NCBI GenBank assembly: GCA_003640385.1
Contig: RCAB01000147.1
Location: 62,001-126,000 of the forward strand
Direction: 5' to 3'
Length of the DNA: 64,000 bases
Source: Setaria digitata
Lineage: Eukaryota; Nematoda; Chromadorea; Rhabditida; Setariidae
The notes under the pieces: model-generated
The model's database searches: none
What the model saw: the letters and a program-made list of their open reading frames with translations, nothing else
Told to the model about the DNA's origin: nothing
Part shown: positions 61,501 to 64,000 of the stretch, piece after piece
How the letters are laid out: every line of letters begins with the position of its first letter
How positions within the stretch are numbered: position 1 is the first letter of the stretch
Made by a program: the position numbers and the translations under genes

Positions 61501-64000
61501 TGGTTTGAGCTGCTAACATTGCTTTATTGCCGGTGTTTTGTTCTTTTAATTCCATCGGAAAATTAATGTTATAGATTGTACGGTAGTTACGAAGCGTTGA
61601 AAGGTGGTACAACATCGGAAGCATTAGAAGACATGACTGGTGGTTTGACAGAATTTATTGATTTAACAGAATCTCCACCAAATTTGTTGCAAATGATGTT
61701 TCGTGGTTTCGAGATGGGTTCTTTGTTTGGTTGTAGTATTGAGGTTAATGATAATTTCACTTCATTTATACCAGATTACTTGCTCAAGTTTCAATTGAGG
61801 GAATTCTCATTACATTCAGCAAATCGATCTTCTTCAGGCTTCACCGATGGAATTTGAAGCACGCACTCCTGAAGGGTTGGTTAAAGGCCACGCTTACAGT
61901 ATTACAGGAATGAGATTGGTAGGTTTATACGATACTTATAAGTTTATCAGACAAGCGATCGAGTTTGTTAGCGAATTTTGTTATCAAAGATGCGACGTAG
62001 TCCATTTTGTATGCTTTTACTGGCGCCAATTTTTTTTCCATGGTTCATATGGCGAGCATTGAGTTCGTCAGAGAACTTTTGAAAATATTTATTTTTTCAT
62101 TCGAAACTTTGCAACGTTTTAGGTTGAAACAGGACGGGGCAAAATCCCATTACTGAGAATTCGCAACCCGTGGGGTAATGAGCAAGAGTGGAATGGTGAT
62201 TGGTCAGACGAAAGTGAGTTATGGAATTATATTTCCAGTCAACAAAAGAAAGATATGAATCTTGTTTTGGCACATGATGGCGAATTTTGGTTTGCTTTTG
62301 CATTTACTTTTAGAGAATTACGATGCTTTATTTTGCTTTTTAATCATGAATCACTGAAGGTACTTACACACTCTTAAGAAATCGAGTATACATTAACTGA
62401 ATTAAACAGATATGGTGTGGTCGCCTTGTTAAGTTAAAAATGGTGAAAATGATAGCTTCAAAACACTGCAACAAGGTGTTGTCTGAATTTGCCAATAATT
62501 TTCTTTTTTTTTCCAATTTAAAAAAAAAATGGTCGAGTTGAAACAAGGTATGAGAGTTATCAGTCATTATAGGATGTCGTTTGACGACTTCATGCGGTAT
62601 TTTAATAAAATGGAAATTTGCAATTTGGGACCAGATGTTATGGATGAAGTTCGAGAAATGACTGGTGTATCGATGGAAGATGTTGGCTATAGACGTTGGA
62701 ATACTCGTTGCCATCTTGGTGCATGGATAGGTGATACGGCTGGTGGTTGCCGAAATTACTTAGGTTTGTGTTGTTGAAATTACTCAGGTATATTGGTGGG
62801 AGACGAAATCACTGAAGGTAGATGATTTTAAGGGGTATTTGATGAAAATTATCAAAATATCATGATGTGATTACCTTGAGCTTGAACGAGAAATTGTGTA
62901 GGAAAAGGTACAGAAGTAGTCCGTGGCAAAAGTGAAAGGCCGAAGTTAACTGTAGTGAAAAAAAAAAAAACGATAAATAGAAAGGTAGTTCCATTCCCAG
63001 AAATACAGCTGTCTCACTCTTCTCACCTCCATTAAGATTGACAAAACCAATTTCATTCATAACGGAATCCAGTCTTGCTGAGAACTGATCTTGTGAACTA
63101 TATCAAAAGCGATGCGCTGAGAACTGAATAATGTAGTGGAAACTGATTGTTTTGGTTGAAAGGTTATTTAGATCGCACTTCAAAAGACAAGAAAAATAGT
63201 CAGTTAAGATAATTGAAAATAGTAAGAATAGAGGTTTCTAGATATTGAATTCAACTTTGAAGTAGCTTTTCAAGTATCTTTTTAATTTTTAAGGTATCAT
63301 GGATTATCAGTTAAATATGATTTCATTATCGGAATATTTTTCTAGATACCTTTGCCAATAATTGCCAGTTTGCGATGACTTTGTCCAATCCAAATCCTGA
63401 AGATGAGGATGGTCTTTGCACAGTAATCATTGCCGTGCTGCAGAAGAATCGTCGTGAAATGAAATCACGAGGAGTGGACAATCTTGCTATTGGCTTTGCC
63501 GTCTATGAAGTAATTTAAAAATTAATATTGTTACCAAGGAGTTTTTCTGAATAACTAACTGGCAAATTTTATCCCGTTAAAATTCGAATTTTGAGGTTAA
63601 CGAGATTTACGGTCACTTGGATCGCAGTTTCTTCGCTTCACATAAATCATGCGCAAGAAGTGCTGCTTTCATCAATCTTCGTGAGGTAATCTTTTGTTAT
63701 TTTTGGCACTTTTTCAGTTTCCTATAAATCGGTATTTCATTTTGAAAAAAACTATAAACTGAAGTTAGATTCAACCATACATAATCCTACGAACAATCCT
63801 GATCATGTCGATAGTTTGTATTAATAAATCAAATTAAAGATTGCAGCGGTAAATAACTCCATTTTCTTATTTAATAGAGCAAACCATAGTTTAGTTTTCA
63901 TCCTCATATTGCTTCAATTATAATATAATTCAGAACAGATAAAAATAGCATATTTTATCGTCGTTATATTATTGCAGATAACTGGTCGTTTCCGTCTTCC
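58588..64000 (+). CDS. clp-1: Atypical calpain cysteine protease, 5' part
   Basis: Fourteen exons in the window: 58588-58753, 59230-59304, 59862-60088, about 60274-60381, 60517-60615, 60728-60899, 61254-61404, 61575-61743, 61838-61918, 62123-62289, 62573-62763, 63346-63509, 63596-63685 and 63978-64000 (cut by the window edge); about 627 residues. The N-terminus is glycine-rich, as in C. elegans CLP-1, and no EF-hands are seen in this part. The protease core has Cys in GELGDCWLM (about 251), His in KGHAYSIT (about 407) and Asn in RIRNPWGN (about 431). The spacings of 156 and 24 match classical calpains (157 and 24). It is followed by CRNYL and the C2-like domain ending ITGRFRLP. By family knowledge this is a calcium-activated intracellular protease. 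The exon 4 acceptor breaks phase (see findings). Two intronic N-joins suggest misassembly. Confidence 0.92.
58782..59085. repeat. Duplicated sequence around a single N (calpain intron 1)
   Basis: An ambiguous base is at 58894. The 112 bp before it (58782-58893) recur after it in two pieces: 58895-58924 and 59004-59085, separated by 79 bp absent from the left copy. This pattern suggests two overlapping contigs or haplotypes joined by one N. Confidence 0.85.
59392..59605. repeat. 106-bp duplication around a single N (calpain intron 2)
   Basis: An ambiguous base is at 59498. The 106 bp at 59392-59497 recur at 59500-59605 with one mismatch (aattcg versus aattca). It is most likely a collapsed join of overlapping contigs rather than a true tandem repeat. 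Confidence 0.9.
60517..62763 (+). other. Calpain protease core CysPc (exons 5-11)
   Basis: Starts with [17 protein letters not shown] and includes the three catalytic residues in exons 6, 9 and 10. Exon 10 runs through GEFW, whose Trp is completed across the junction by exon 11 ([11 protein letters not shown]); this fixed the donor at 62289 rather than the earlier GT at 62214. Exon 11 ends TAGGCRNYL, the conserved link to the C2-like domain. Confidence 0.92.
63346..64000 (+). other. Calpain C2-like domain, start (exons 12-14)
   Basis: Exons 63346-63509, 63596-63685 and 63978-64000. Recognisable segments are [43 protein letters not shown] and the truncated REITGRFRLP. The remainder lies beyond the right edge. 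Confidence 0.85.

Noticed and set aside
62214..62289. GTGAGT at 62214 as the donor of calpain exon 10
   Set aside because: It is a good consensus, but the following 76 nt encode [16 protein letters not shown] and GEFW, the expected calpain sequence, and the donor at 62289 joins in phase to WMSFDDF.
1..64000. Wolbachia or other bacterial insertions, transposases and viral genes
   Set aside because: Filarial genomes often carry such insertions, so I looked for bacterial-type long frames and transposase motifs; none was recognised.

Overview
The window looks like nuclear DNA from a nematode, most likely a filarial or other spirurid parasite. The base composition is strongly AT-rich with many long A and T homopolymers. 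Genes are split into many small exons by introns of about 60 bp to over 1.8 kb. The four recognisable genes have close counterparts in Caenorhabditis elegans. The species cannot be fixed from this sequence. No bacterial, Wolbachia-like or viral coding sequence was recognised.

Layout. (1) 283-2663, plus strand: the 3' part of a GATAD2/p66-type NuRD co-repressor (dcp-66-like); its 5' exons lie left of the window. (2) 2664-5799: tail-to-tail intergenic space. (3) 5800-16271, minus strand: a complete 17-exon patched-related (PTR) transporter-like membrane protein of about 1,025 residues with a sterol-sensing domain. (4) 16272-33556: a gene-poor stretch of about 17 kb with a CA-rich satellite, inverted repeats and the probable 5' regulatory DNA of the two flanking, divergently transcribed genes. 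(5) 33557-52118, plus strand: a complete class IX unconventional myosin (hum-7-like), about 41 exons and about 1,900 residues, with RA, motor, IQ, two C1 and RhoGAP parts. (6) 52119-58587: intergenic. (7) 58588-64000, plus strand: the 5' part of an atypical calpain protease (clp-1-like) with a glycine-rich N-terminus and intact catalytic Cys, His and Asn; it runs off the right edge.

The genes do not form an operon or pathway: they cover chromatin repression, membrane transport or patterning, actin-Rho signalling and calcium-dependent proteolysis. Exon boundaries were derived by hand from splice signals, reading phase and family resemblance. They are mutually consistent in phase except at three junctions that are flagged.

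I found no new biological system. The observations most worth checking are: loss of the paired acidic residues in transmembrane helix 4 of the PTR protein; a 58-bp triplication lying across a non-canonical GC 5' splice site of the same gene; a possible second promoter and first exon for the myosin that would give an isoform without the RA domain; a high share of AAG/GAG 3' splice sites; and two single-N joins flanked by duplicated sequence that look like assembly artefacts inside the calpain gene.
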